DNA of 64,000 bases from Liriodendron chinense (lineage: Eukaryota > Streptophyta > Magnoliopsida > Magnoliales > Magnoliaceae): NCBI GenBank assembly GCA_003013855.2, contig ML058342.1, positions 2,107,120 through 2,171,119 on the forward strand, in the 5' to 3' direction. Position 1 is the stretch's first letter, and each line of letters begins with the position of its first letter. The position numbers and the translations under genes were made by a program. A model generated the notes under the pieces. It was not told the DNA's origin and made no database searches. It was given only the letters and a program-made list of their open reading frames with translations. Of this stretch, positions 46,020 through 57,426 are shown in pieces.

Positions 46020-46735
46020 CGCCCGGGCATATATGCCCTGGGTGGTGGGCGCATGTGTTCGTACCCCAGGCGCATGTGCCAAAAGTCGAGAAGTAGAAAG
46101 GGAGGATTTCCCTTCCGAGCGCATGTGCTATAACACATGCACCTGGCATAGCTTAGTGGGCACATGTCCATTCTGGACAGCCATTTTTTGTTTTCCAGGC
46201 TACCAAGGGAGTGGGCACATGTCCATCTTGCAAAGTGGGTTTTTTCCATTACTCAGCCACTTTTCGACTTTTTCAGGCAAAAGGAGGTGGGTGCATGCCA
46301 CCCTTTCCGACGAGGGATTCCAACGAGGGAGATGGGCTCATGTTAGCCTTTCCGATGAGGATTCCGGCAAGGGATTTTACCTCTTTCGTCGCTTTATTGT
46401 CTCTCTGCAGATGGATTCTCTCTCATCAGGTCGACCTGCTATTTATAGCAAGTTAATCAGGTATTGGGTCCAAATAAATAAAAAATATTGAGCGCATACA
46501 TTTAGGAGAGGGGGATCATACGGATGTGGTAGGAGCATGAGCACATGTCCCGGTGTGGGCACATGTGCCCCCTTGGTGGGCACATGTGCCTATACTTACT
46601 GAAATTTTGGAGATTTTGGTATTTGGAAGAATGGGAGTCAAGCTCCCATGCGCATGTGGTAGGGCATGGGCGCATGACTTTTTGTGGTGTATGCATGTCC
46701 TCCTTGTGGTGTACGCATGTACCCACACTTAGAAT
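46020..46735. repeat. Array of CACATGTG-type palindromes in the solo LTR
   Basis: More than a dozen copies of GGGCACATGTGCC or variants (GGGCGCATGTG, GTGCATGCC) occur, for example near 46,050, 46,070, 46,118, 46,158, 46,212, 46,288, 46,531, 46,556, 46,579 and 46,650-46,730. They flank the minus-strand TATA at 46,438-46,447. Confidence 0.8.
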
Positions 46736-47390
46736 ATTTCTCAATTTTCAGGCTCCGACTGTCTGCTCTAAAGGACAGGTACCTTTTCGGAGGCCAAAGT
46801 CACTAACGCCAAAGCACTTTAAGCCTCTCATCGAGCTATGGAATGAAGAGTCGGGTTACGGATGGTCAACTGCTATGAATTTTCGTAGTTCCTTCCCAAT
46901 TTGGACCTTCCCGGTTGGCTCCAAACAAGGGCATAATATGCTTCGGTGTGCGCAGGTAAAAGTATGCATCGTACGGCATTCAAATTTGGGTGTTAAGGGT
47001 TTTTGGGTATTCTGAATCATTTGGCAACCATTCGCACGTCCAATTCCCTTTCGAACTAGTATTTGTAGGCTTTCGAATATTTTCAATTAGCTCCAAATAA
47101 GGGCAAAATGCATTTCGAGGTACACAGGTAAGGATATGCACTACACGGCATTCAAACTTGTTAGTTAAGGGTTTTCGGGTATTTCAGACCATTTGACGGC
47201 AATACGCATGTCAAGTTCTACTCCAAAATATCATTCGTAGGTTTTGGTTATGACTACACGTGCGGGTTATGGCTGCACTGGCGTCTAATTGCAGTTTTCT
47301 GGGTGTTTCCCGATCTTGGAATCGATCTAAAGCATCGTAGATGGACAGTTGTATGTTATTTTATTATGGGTGTGAATTTAAGCCCCAACA

Positions 47391-47856
47391 CCAACGCACC
47401 TTTAGTGTACTAAATTCTAACTTGCAAAATCCTGATTGGCGGTGTCAACCGAATCTTAATGGGAGAAATTAACCCATGGTAAATACAAACAATTCTTCCC
47501 AAGGGCCTCCTCAAAAGAACACTCTTAAGGATACATTGAACACATTCATAATTGGACAAACTCAGATAAATCAGTCCAAGATGCAGGCCATGAATGAACT
47601 TAAAACCTCGGTTGAAAGAATTGAGACACATCTAGGAGTTAGGGAGCAAGGGACCTTTCCGGCCCAACCTCAACCTAACCCCAAGGAACCACTTAAATCG
47701 AATACCAATTCTTCAACCCATCTTATGGAACATGTTCAAACCATCAACACTCTTAGAAGTAGTAAAATAATTGAAAAATCTGAACCGGTGAAGGCTGCAA
47801 AGCCTAATGATCTGGTTGATTCTAAGAGTGACGGTGACTTGAGCAATGCTCCATAA
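47391..47856 (+). pseudogene. gag C-terminal part, continuing after the solo LTR
   Basis: After the CCAAC duplication the gag frame resumes (NPDWRCQPNLNGRN, then the open stretch from 47,476). It contains a helical region NELKTSVERIETHLGVREQG and PQPNPKEP, as in gag C-termini of Athila/Tat-type elements that separate capsid from protease. A stop lies at about 47,470 and the open part ends at 47,856. Confidence 0.7.
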
Positions 47857-48731
47857 GATAAAGAGTTGGAGCATGTGTATAAACCTTTGACCCCATTCCC
47901 CCAACGTCTTGTCTCAACTAAAAGGCTAAGTGAAAATCAGGACATCCTAAAAGTTTTCCAACAATTGAAAATCAGCATTCCCTTGTTGGATGCAATTAAG
48001 CAAATTTCTAAAGCATCTATGTGTCGTAAAACATAAGCAAAACGTGCACAAGAGGGCATTTTTTACAGAATAAGTGAGTGCTATCATATAAAAAAATACT
48101 CTCCCCAAATTCAAATATCCCGAAAGCCCAACAATCTCTTACATGATAAGTAACTTCCAGATCAATAGAGCACTTCTCGATCTAGGGGCCAATGTTAATT
48201 TGATTCCACTCGGTATATGAGTAACTTGGACTTGGTGAATTAAAACCCACCAAGATAACTTTACAGCTTGCAGATCGCTCCATTAGAATATCGAGAGGAG
48301 TGACCAAGGATGTGTTAGTCCAAATCGATAAGTTCTACTACCCGGTAGACTTTATCATTTTGGATACACAAGCGGTTACAAATGTATGCACTTAAGTTAT
48401 TGTCATTATAGGCCGACTATTCCTAGCAACCGCCAATGCTATAATCAATTGTTGGAATGAGGTTATGAAAATATCATTTGAAAATATGACAATAAAGCTG
48501 AATGTGTTTTATTTGCATAAACAACAAAAGGATGAGGATGAAGATGAGATCCATATGATTAGTTTTATAGATACAATTGTGGATGATGATGAGCCACCCT
48601 CGGCTAAATTTTTCAAAACCTTAGAAGTTTGCTTGGCTCATTTTAAGGAAGAAGTAATTCTAGATATTGATGAGGCATTGGAAGAGTCAAAATCTGAAAT
48701 TTTGATTGACAAGACACCAATCATTGATTGA
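47857..48731 (+). pseudogene. Retropepsin-like protease region, decayed
   Basis: Frames at about 47,890-47,990 give FPQRLVSTKRLSENQDILKVFQQLKI, the linker before the protease. At about 48,170-48,215 there is LLDLGANVNLIP, a D(L/S)GA-type active site. Near 48,350 comes YYPVDFIILDTQ, and near 48,412-48,455 GRLFLATANAIINCW, the flap-downstream motif. Stops and shifts separate these. The last part, 48,465-48,731 (88 codons), is acidic and ends at a TGA. Confidence 0.7.
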
Positions 48732-49267
48732 ACAATTTTGTTGTGCAGGAATTTGATGGATTAGTGCTTGATTTACCTAAGGAGAGGTCAATCTTTGAAA
48801 GTGTAGCAGTTGATGACATATTCCAACCTACACAAGCGACTAAAAAGGTCGAAGCTTCCTACACTCTAGAAGAGTATTTGGCCTATTTTGAGGATTGGGA
48901 TGATCCTATGATCCGTGACATTGTCAATACATTAAAGGAAACTTTACCAGTGCCCAAAAAGACTCATTCCACAGAGTGTAATATCGATTTTTCAATTGTG
49001 GAAGCACAGGTAAAATCTGATTATGTGGAGACCTTACCAACTTGTGAAGAAGAAATTCAAGTCTCCACATCTCTTTGGTTTGTTCAAACCAAAGTAGTCC
49101 ATCCCTGGGATGATCCTTACTTGATCAATATTTTTCCTGACAAGTTGGAAAGAAGATTCATATTTGATGATCTCAAACCAAAGGAATTCTCCTTTCCTAA
49201 CACATGGGGTGATAACTTTGAAAACCCGCTGAACTTTTTCAGCAAGATTTTCAATGGATTGGAATGA
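48728..49267 (+). CDS. Unrecognised acidic ORF after protease (179 aa)
   Basis: An open frame overlapping the previous stop (ATGA). It is acidic with aromatic residues (YTLEEYLAYFEDWDDPMIRD, HPWDDPYLIN). The place where RT should begin holds this instead. No catalytic RT, RNase H or integrase motif is visible. It could be a diverged protease-RT spacer. Confidence 0.4.
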   Translation: MNNFVVQEFDGLVLDLPKERSIFESVAVDDIFQPTQATKKVEASYTLEEYLAYFEDWDDPMIRDIVNTLKETLPVPKKTHSTECNIDFSIVEAQVKSDYVETLPTCEEEIQVSTSLWFVQTKVVHPWDDPYLINIFPDKLERRFIFDDLKPKEFSFPNTWGDNFENPLNFFSKIFNGLE

Positions 49268-50506
49268 TAAGCATCACCCATGTGAATTCTGAAGCAGGAT
49301 GGTGGATGGTATTATTGAAAAAAAATTTATTCAACCTACTAATCCTGCTAGATTTCATTCCTTTGGATGATCATGTATCAAGATTGACCTCCTAGTCTAA
49401 CGGAGGCTATAGAGTAGTTTCTATTACTTTGATTTGTTTTAATTGGTTAGTAATCGGAAGTTGTAGATTTCCATGATCGAATCTTTCAGGTACTCTCGTT
49501 CTCACCCTCTTTTATTTTTATCATTATTCTCATGTCTTTGCTTATTGCATATCCTTTTACATTGAGGAAAATATAAGATTTTGGTTGGGGGTTTGATTCC
49601 TAGATGAATTTAGTATTTGTGACATTTTGAGCTATTTTTGTAAGAAATTTTTAATTTTTCTAAAAATTCAAAACTCTTTTGAAAAACTTTGTTTCTATGT
49701 ACTTTAGATGCTATAATTATGAAAGGATGCGAGATGAATTGATGTAATTTTGAAATTTCTGAATTATCTTAAATATATTAGTTTTCTATATGAATTCTCC
49801 TATTGAGTTGATTGATAGAAAATTTTAACACTTTTGAGTCTAGTTCACATTACGTGATTCTCATGGTTTGAAGGGATTATGTAGATTGGTTAGACTAGGT
49901 ATTTGAAGTATTAAGGAACCAAGCCGAAGTACTTTGCCCATCCTTGTTCATGTGAAATAAGAGAAAAGAACGAAAGATATGGATTTCTAAAAATCCTATC
50001 TCATGTATATGAAAAGAAAGAAAAGTATGGTTATTGTTGAATATATGTTGCAAATTTTGAAAAGAGCTACCATTACCAATCAGGGGAAGGCCTACCTGTA
50101 ACCTAAGCTAAAACTGGGAAGTGTGAAAGCCGTCGAAGGAATGGTAAGGAAATTTTTTTCATAGGCATCTAGTTGATCTGTACACTTTTAGATCTTTTGT
50201 TTTGCTAATTTATGAAGAAGGTAATCCTAAAAACTTATAAGATGAACATTCACGATGCACACTAGATTGTATGTATTCATATTCTTCTATTTGTCAATAA
50301 ATCAACGGGGATTTTATTTGAAACACCCATTATGTTTAGGAAGTTTAATATTTAAACTTCTATCACTAAGTTTCTCTGAATTTTGTATTTGTATGTCTAG
50401 AAGTCTATAGAAGTATAGTTTCTGAGAGAGAGAGTTGAGTTTCGGAAGGTTAATTTATTTCACGCACGTTTTGCTCGGGACTAGCAAAATGCTGGTTGGG
50501 GGGGTG
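49268..50506 (+). other. Non-coding 3' part of gypsy element
   Basis: About 1.2 kb, AT-rich, without pol sequence. It ends in a purine-rich tract 'gctggttgggggggtg' before the 3' LTR. Confidence 0.55.
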
Positions 50507-52235
50507 TGTTGAGCCCTGAAATATGCATATATGAGCCCCAATTCATAACATAATTGCATAGTTTAAGTTGTTAAAGTTAAGGACTTATGCTTGTTTTTAT
50601 GTTTGCAGGTAATAGAAAGATATGTCATGATCTTAATGCTAATTTAAAAGATTTAGATTGCTTGGGAATCAAGAAAAGTCATACCAAATAATGGAGAAGA
50701 AAAGCCATGGAGAAATCATGTTAAAAGACCTGGATTGTCAAGAAAAATCAATGTGCAAAGTTGCAGGACCAGTAAAGTAATATGCAAAAAGTTGCAGATT
50801 CTGTAAATCAATCAATAGAGTTTGTAGATCAATCGACAAGCCCCTGTTGATTGATTGACAGAGCCAGTAGATCAATCAACAGAATGCTAATTTTGGCATA
50901 TTGATTGCTAGACTAAAGTGCGGGTTGTTGATTGATCGATAGGCCACTTGCGATTGATCGACAGACCAGTTGCGATTGATCGAAAATTAAAACTGATCAA
51001 TCAGCCGATTGCCTAAATGTTCAGATTCAGTTTTTACAGTTGGCCCGAAAAATCGATTGATCGCCCAGACCAACCGATCAAATCGCCACCGACTCAAACT
51101 GCATAAACACTTACGCAATTCCAGAAGATTCTAAATTGGTGGCAGATTTTTCCTATAAAATGACACCTCTACATCATTCCTAAGGCACCCTAAAAGAGAT
51201 CTGAGTTCGTGGGAGGGGGAGATGATTGTTGTGGAGCGTCTACAACTCCTCTGAATGCGATTTTTCTAGAGTTTCTATGTTTTTTAATAGTTTTTCTTTT
51301 AAGTTTTGGTTCAACTTCGTAATGGTTGGATAAACCTCTTAACTAGGGACTAAGAGGTGAAGCTTATAATCGTTTACAATGCTTTATTTGATTTAATTCA
51401 AGTACTTTGGGATTTAATGAAGAGCACTTCCAATTTTAGTTTGAAATAAAGTTGATATTTTTAGTTTAATCTTCTATATGATCTTGTGATTATGCTTACA
51501 TGAGCTCTTTTGATTTACTAAGATTGATCAATAGGTTGTTGTTGATAGGATTTTGGGTTATAGAGATCTTAGATCCATTATAATATGTTGGATGTTAGGT
51601 GATCTTACAAATCAAGTTTTCTAAATGATTATCTAGAACTGAACTAAAAGAAATTCTTATCTTTTGATTTTATCTAAGGTGGGTGTTTTATATGTTGATA
51701 TTGGTTTAATTGAAGTTCAATTCATGCTTCTAAATCAAGTCTAGTGACAAGACTTGAAGAAGAATCATGAATGCGATCTCACTTATTTTATGAAGGATAC
51801 TTGAAGAAGAATAATGAATGCGACCTCACTTATTTTATGAAGGATTTGGCTGTGTGATTAGATACGCCAATACCTTAGTTGTTATGAGAGAACCATATCA
51901 GTAGATGATTCATCTATGTTAGATATATTGTGATGATTTGATTGCTTTATATTCCGATTGGATAAGGATAAAACTCTGATTCCAATTGATTTATTAACTT
52001 GAATGGTTAAATTGGTATTGTGAATTATTATAAGTGGATCATTGGCACTCTAGTGTTTATTTTCCTGATTTAGTAAATAGTTTTATATTCTTCAAATCCA
52101 TCATTTGATACAAATCCAAATTTAGTCCATCCTAATTATATAGTTTAGAATTGTTACAACAATCTCTGAGGACGATTTCGGTCTCACGATTGAATTGTTA
52201 CTACATTGCAGCCTTACACTTAAAGCGAGCAAACA
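50507..52235 (+). repeat. 3' LTR of gag-protease gypsy element
   Basis: 1,729 bp from 'tgttgagccc' to 'gagcaaaca'. TATA 'tataaaa' lies at 51,154-51,160, with the motif cluster upstream at about 50,810-51,085. It is longer than the 5' LTR because of extra motif units near 50,830-50,880 and a roughly 50-bp duplication near 51,770-51,840 ('ctcacttattttatgaagga' twice). The many substitutions against the 5' LTR suggest considerable age. Confidence 0.85.
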
Positions 52236-52595
52236 ATTCCCACATATTACAATAAGATAGGCTGGGACTTTATAGCTTTTTCAATGGCACAAGATCATTC
52301 ATTTCACATGGCTCCCCTTTGATGGTGTATGCCCAAAGCAAGAGAGCCAAATTTTCAAAGGTTTGAAATAATTAAATTGGCAGCTTTTATTTGTTGTATT
52401 TCCACAATACAAAGTGAGGCTTGTCATACAAACAACTTAGATCATTAGAAGATGACCTAGATTCAAAGGATAAAGTCCTAACGAATCGTAGTGTAATAGG
52501 TTGGAATCTATCGGAGCAAACCTCTTCCATACAGATACCCTTATCCTCTACAATGCCTATTTTACTGAGTGTTAATGACAACTAAGCTCTTTGGG

Positions 52596-52889
52596 GCCGA
52601 CCACGTTGTATATATGAAATCCATTCTATCCATCGGAAATGAACTCCTTAATGTTAGGCCCTGGGCAAAAAAGTAAACAATAAAAATAAAATAAGCAAGA
52701 TCTATAGCTAACGTGCACCATACCACAGGGAACAATGAAAATAGGATGTTAACTATAAGTTTGTGTGTGAGGCCACCATTGTGTCTATATTTAATCAAAC
52801 CCATTTATTAAGTGCAACTCACCAAGATGAAGGGAATATACAAAAATTGCCTTAGTCTAAAACTTAGGCGAGTCACAATTATGAACTTA
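52596..52889. repeat. Diverged half of the palindromic MITE-like repeat
   Basis: Contains 'ggggccgaccacgttgtata', 'tccattctatccatcgg', 'gtgcaccataccacaggga' and 'gtgtgaggccaccattgtg', which follow the MITE order with many changes. The same diverged copy occurs near 59,771 in the second duplication unit. Confidence 0.5.
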
Positions 52890-55318
52890 TGGTGCAGTGT
52901 AGATGGGGTGTGAGATCGAACACCGTTTCTCCCATGGATAACTGATCCAAATTCACAGATCTATTGGGACTCCTCAACCAATCTTCCTCGAATCCACGAG
53001 GGGATATCTCGAATCCATGAGACCTCTTTTCAAATCCACGAAGAAACAGAGTAAAAACTCAATAATTTTATTAAAATCTGGAATAGAATGAATAATCACG
53101 AGTTTAATCATACTTAGATAGAAATAAACTAACCCTATAGCCCTAGAATCATAACCAAGGAGTCCTAATTCAAAAAGGAAACAAATATGTAAAAGAATCG
53201 AAAAAGAATCTAAATAATCGGGAAATTTCGCGCAGTTCTGTGCAACACAGCGGGATCGGCCATAGGGGACCACGACCGGTCAAAGTTGAGTGGAAACCAG
53301 TCGGCGGACCGGTCGGTTGGTGTTCAAAACAGTCCAGCGAGCTGGCTTCTTTCTAGGCGAATTTTTGACCGGTCAGACGATTGGTACTTGCACAACCAGT
53401 CGTCCGACGAGTGTCAAATGACGTTTCTTTAAGTCTTCGCTCATTCTTCCTCAGGTCCATCTCCATCATGAAGATCGTCAATCCTCACCCATGATCATGA
53501 GGCCCACTCCCAACGTCAAACTCTCCCACTTGAAGAAAACTCGACCTCGAGTTTTGCTTCAGGTTATGGCCCCAATCCATATTCATCTCTTGAGGACAAC
53601 CTCTTCTAGTCTTCCTCGGCTTATGTGCTACTTCGTATAGGAGATACAACGCATCATCCGCATCGCTCTTCATCTCGATGTTACAGGGAAAATAGCAAAT
53701 GGATTTTCCATACCATCCATGCTGCCAAAGATGGGCTCAATCTAGTGGAGGCTAATCTCCTCCATAGGACACAGATCATCAAAGAATTTGGCATTAACAA
53801 TCATCTCGATCTCATGTATTGCTGGTACAACATCTATTGGGACATCTATGGATTCCAACACAATGGGAACCACAAATCCTGGGACGTCTGCAGAATCTTC
53901 CTCCACTTCCATGGCTTCAACATTGATCGACTCCACAGATTCTTCATCATGATCTTGGATAGCCGCGGAAGAATGCTCCTCCACTGTAAAAGTTTCGGGC
54001 AGTCTTTCTGGTTCTGCAAGTGAGACATATGTGTTGTTGGGGAAGTTGGAGTTCTTTGGCGACATCACCTAACCTAGATCTTCATCGTCTTCAAGCAAAC
54101 AAGCCAACAACCGTCGTTTCATTCTCTGCCATGAGTGAATTGGTTGCTTTCATTCTTGCCCCTGACAGTACTGAATATAATCCCACAATCATAAGTATCA
54201 TCCATCAACTGAAATGATGCGATTAGAACTCTCCTTTCTTTTAGAATCCTCATGTAGCCGCAGAAATATTTAATTCCAAAGAGTCATTCATCGATGTGAC
54301 CCTGGCCGTTGAAGATAGGAAGATCTGCTGCCCACCTACATGATCGATATCTTTGATTGATTAGTCCAACGACAATGAGAGGTTGAACATTACCTTGAAC
54401 ACATGGTGAAATCGGCAAATTCGCAGAACTGGTAGAGGGAAGCCTGCAGCCCTTGCATAGTCTTCATCCCTCCCGGCGGAAGGCTTCCTTTCTTTCTAAT
54501 AGATGAATTCCTATATCACCGTCCACAGAATTTTGTCTTTGCCTTGCAAAGAGAAATCGGCGCAAGGTTGTTCCTTGCTCTGATACCAACTTGCTGCGAC
54601 GTAGACAGGGTATGAGATTGAACACCGTCTCTCCCACAAATAACTGATCCGAATCAACAGATCTATCACGACTCCTCAACCAATCTTCCTCGAATCCACA
54701 AAGGGATATCTCGAATCCACAAGACCTCTCTTCAAATCCATAAAGAAGCAGAGTAAAAACTCAATAGCTTTATTAAAATCTGGAATGGAATGAATAATCA
54801 TGAGTTTAATCATGCTTAAATAGAAATAAACTAACCATAAAGTCCTAGAATCGTAACCAATGATTTCTAATTCAAAAGGAAACAAATATGTAAAAGAATT
54901 GGAAAGGAATCTAGAAATCGAGAAATTTCGTGCAGTTCTACGCAAAACAGCGGGACCGGTCGTCAGGGGACTATGACCGGTCGGAGTTGAGTGGCAACCG
55001 GTCAGCCAATCGGCCGGCTATTGCTCAAAACACTCTAGCGAGTTGGCTTCTTTCTCGGAGAATTTTCGGCCGGTCGGATGACCAGTCCTCGAGCTTGCAC
55101 GATCGGTCGTCAGATGACGTTTCTTTGAGTCTTCGCTCATTCTTCCTCCGGTCCATCTCCATCATGAAGATCGTCGGTCCTCGAGCATGAACAACCAGTC
55201 GTCTAACCAGTCGTCTAATGACGTTTCTTTGAGTCTTCGCTCATTCTTCCTTCGGTCCATCTCCATCATGAAAATCGTCAATTATCAACCACAATCATGA
55301 AGCATACTCCCTACATCA
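52890..55318 (-). mobile_element. Non-autonomous LTR element, copy 1
   Basis: Left LTR 52,890-53,518 and right LTR 54,592-55,318, flanked by ACTTA at 52,885-52,889 and 55,319-55,323. The minus-strand primer site TGGTATCAGAGC (plus 54,577-54,588) is 3 nt from the right LTR and is complementary to the initiator-Met tRNA 3' end. A purine tract precedes the left LTR. The internal part, about 1.07 kb, has one acidic ORF and no gag-pol domain, so the element depends on others. The right LTR is longer because a roughly 95-bp block ('gtttctttgagtcttcgctc') is duplicated. Confidence 0.85.
53742..54068 (-). pseudogene. Acidic ORF of the non-autonomous LTR element, copy 1
   Basis: 108 codons, rich in E, D, V and I (FTVEEHSSAAIQDHDEESVE, VIPAIHEIE-like). 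The same protein is longer in copy 2 (204 codons), where the frame runs to the left LTR, so this copy is truncated by mutation. No domain is recognised. Confidence 0.5.
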
Positions 55319-55323
55319 ACTTA

Positions 55324-55730
55324 GGGCCCTTTTGGTTTGCTAATTACTTCGATAATGTTGTAAAGTAAACGTGTCACCACTTCCATTTACCGTCACCAAT
55401 CCAAACACAAGAATCATTAGTCAAATAAAAACATGCTCAAGAGATGAGTAAAAGAATCTATAATCACTATACTTTTTCACAGCATTATTATATAAATCTC
55501 AAATCCAAAGAGTGACACCAACATATTTTAGTGATGATTTGATAATTGTGTAATGTAAAACTATCATTAATGCCAACAAACTGAACATAGAAATTGGCAG
55601 TCAAATGCAGATGTTATGTTGAACATAGAAATTGGCAGTCAAATGCAGATGTTGTCAAGACAATGATAAAGTAATTTGTGATCATATTGCATTTACTTTA
55701 CATTACTATGGGTGGTAATGGGTGAAACAA
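55324..55730. repeat. Possible MITE next to the LTR element
   Basis: Starts 'gggcccttttggtttgctaa' and carries 'aatgttgtaaagtaaacg', whose near reverse complement 'catttactttacattact' occurs near 55,688. Also present near 62,478 in copy 2. The 'gcccttttggtttg' end recalls hAT-type MITEs, but ends and target duplication are not proven. Confidence 0.4.
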
Positions 55731-57050
55731 ATAGACTTGACGTAAAATCTCGGAGGAGCATACTAGATTTGCTGTTTTTGGGTGTTTTAAAGCTGGGTGG
55801 AATATGGACTCAAGAGGAAATCAAATCCTCCATATTAGCCCTTTTTAAACTTCTACCTCAAAGCTCTGATTTCAAATCCACTATCTCTGCAATTTTATTC
55901 TGTGTATGGCAGGGGAACAAATTCATGGTGCTTGCTGGCATTGTAACTAACACATATGTTATGCCCTGATCAAAACCGGGTGGGTCTCACAAGAGTCAAT
56001 AGACCATGTGGTATGGAAATTCTCTCTCTCTCGTCAAAAGTGATGGTCCACTGTCAAAGACGTGAGTGGCAGCAATGAGGAATTATACAATTCTCCCCTC
56101 GAGTACGTGCATGATATGCTCAGGCCTTGAATATGTACAAGTAGGCTCCATGAGTTGGTTATCTAGACCATTGATCTGGGGCCATTCAACTTCAGTTGGT
56201 CATGCCACCAAAATCCTCTAGACTGACAACTCGTATCCTTCCAATCTTTGATTTTCAGTTGAATGTGCAATGACTGTGTACTTGCGGAGCCTCAATTGAA
56301 GTGTTAGGATTGTTTGATCACATGGCTTTCTTGGAAACACCGTTCCATTGGTAGTGCCCACCAGATCAACGGTCTAGATTGCCAATCTGTGGGTTCAAAC
56401 TTAAGGCTAGAGGATGGTTTTGCACATCCGTATCTCACCACATGTGAAGAGCACGAAATCATGTGCAGTTTCACTTGCTCCTGTTAGAAAACTATTTGAT
56501 ACTGCTGCACAGATTTGCAGTTGATACATAGGCACTCATTGAGTCTACGTGCGTCAAACCTTTTTTTTATTTGAATTTGAGCAATTGGCTATTCTTTATT
56601 TCATCGGTCCACTAGATACCCACCCATCATTACCCACCCATCATTGAACCTGAGTCTAAGATCCACGTAATCACACGTTGTGCCGATCCTAACCAACAGG
56701 ACATTCATCTAACGGCCCTTATCATGGGATAAATGCAGTGTCATGAATAGTAGCTTACGGATGAACAGATAAGAAGGTATAATCGACGAAGGCCTACCAA
56801 TTGGATGGCTAGGATTATCGGACGAAGACTTTGTGCCATAGACTATCCATGATTTGCACCTACTAAATGGTTTATATTATTGAGACGCAGGCCTCTCCTT
56901 AGTGTTATTGGTTAAGTATCCTATGCTTTATTATTTTTGGACCGAAATATTTTAAGTCATCTTTATTTATTGTTTACAGTTGTCCAGTTATTATTTGTTA
57001 AATATATCTGTGCCTTAAGATATTTAAAATACCTTCTTTCGTTCATGTGA
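55731..57050. other. Non-coding part of duplication unit
   Basis: No gene recognised. An 85-codon ORF at 55,712-55,969 is repeated with frameshifts in copy 2 and has no domain I know. Short MITE-like phrases occur near 56,140-56,220. Confidence 0.45.
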
Positions 57051-57105
57051 TGAAACGGTCAAACCTTCTATATGTGAGTGCGAAGTTCTTTGTCCGCTTC
57101 AACTA

Positions 57106-57426
57106 GTGTAGCACCTTCTTTATGGCTATCCAATGTTGCATCTCTGAGTTAGAGAGATACCAACCCAACATTCCAACTGCAAAAGCGATATCCGGTCGCG
57201 TATAAACTTGAGGATACATAATGCTCCCTATAGCTGACGCATACGAAAAAAATTTCATATGATTCTTTTCTAAATCATTATTTGGACATTGGAATTGGCT
57301 GAATTTATTGCCCTTCGCAATGGGCATGCAATTTGCCAGGAGCACAATTTTGCATAACATACTTTTCGAGTACCATATTGATATAGACCCTCTGTAACAA
57401 GCTAAGCAGTCTACATGATCTATCAC
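57106..57426 (-). pseudogene. Ty1-copia RT/RNase H junction fragment
   Basis: The minus strand reads PIAKGNKFS, then CPNNDLEKNHMKFFSYASAIGSIMYPQVYTRPDIAFAVGMLGWYLSN. This is the typical copia block between RT and RNase H (Y.SA.GS.MY....TRPDI.F.V..L.RY). It stays open for 107 codons but is truncated both sides, at its start by the duplication border at 57,427. Confidence 0.85.

Larger units (their letters stand above)
25429..47390 (-). mobile_element. Solo LTR of an older Tat-related family, split by a later insertion
   Basis: It begins 'tgttaaaactagaaaatg' and ends 'aagccccaaca', with target duplications CCAAC at 25,424-25,428 and 47,391-47,395. The two halves are 25,429-26,316 and 44,865-47,390, about 3.4 kb together. 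Both ends resemble, in diverged form, the LTR of the nested 18.5-kb element ('tgttagaactagagaatg' and 'gaccccaaca'), so it is a related family. The gag frame of the host element continues across the CCAAC site. A minus-strand TATA (plus-strand 'gctatttata') lies at 46,438-46,447. No internal region remains, hence a solo LTR. Confidence 0.85.
22430..52235 (+). mobile_element. Ty3/gypsy element with gag and protease only, host of nested insertions
   Basis: Two LTRs (22,430-24,028 and 50,507-52,235) start TG and end CA. Perfect target duplications ATTCC lie at 22,425-22,429 and 52,236-52,240. A primer-site-like 'tgacgtcgttgccgggga' follows the 5' LTR, and 'ttgggggggtg' precedes the 3' LTR as a purine-rich tract. 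Without the solo-LTR insertion (25,429-47,395) the element is about 7.8 kb. Gag and a retropepsin region are recognisable, while no RT, RNase H or integrase is seen. It is probably a deletion derivative mobilised in trans, related to the Athila/Tat branch. Confidence 0.85.

Noticed and set aside
46502..46744. ORFs with repeated C and H on both strands
   Set aside because: Produced by the CACATGTG array; not zinc fingers.
55712..55969. 85-codon ORF that might be a captured exon (NKFMVLAGIVTNTYVMP end after a 'tgtgtatggcag' acceptor-like site)
   Set aside because: The copy at 62,838-63,068 is frameshifted, no domain is recognised, and no neighbouring exon was found.
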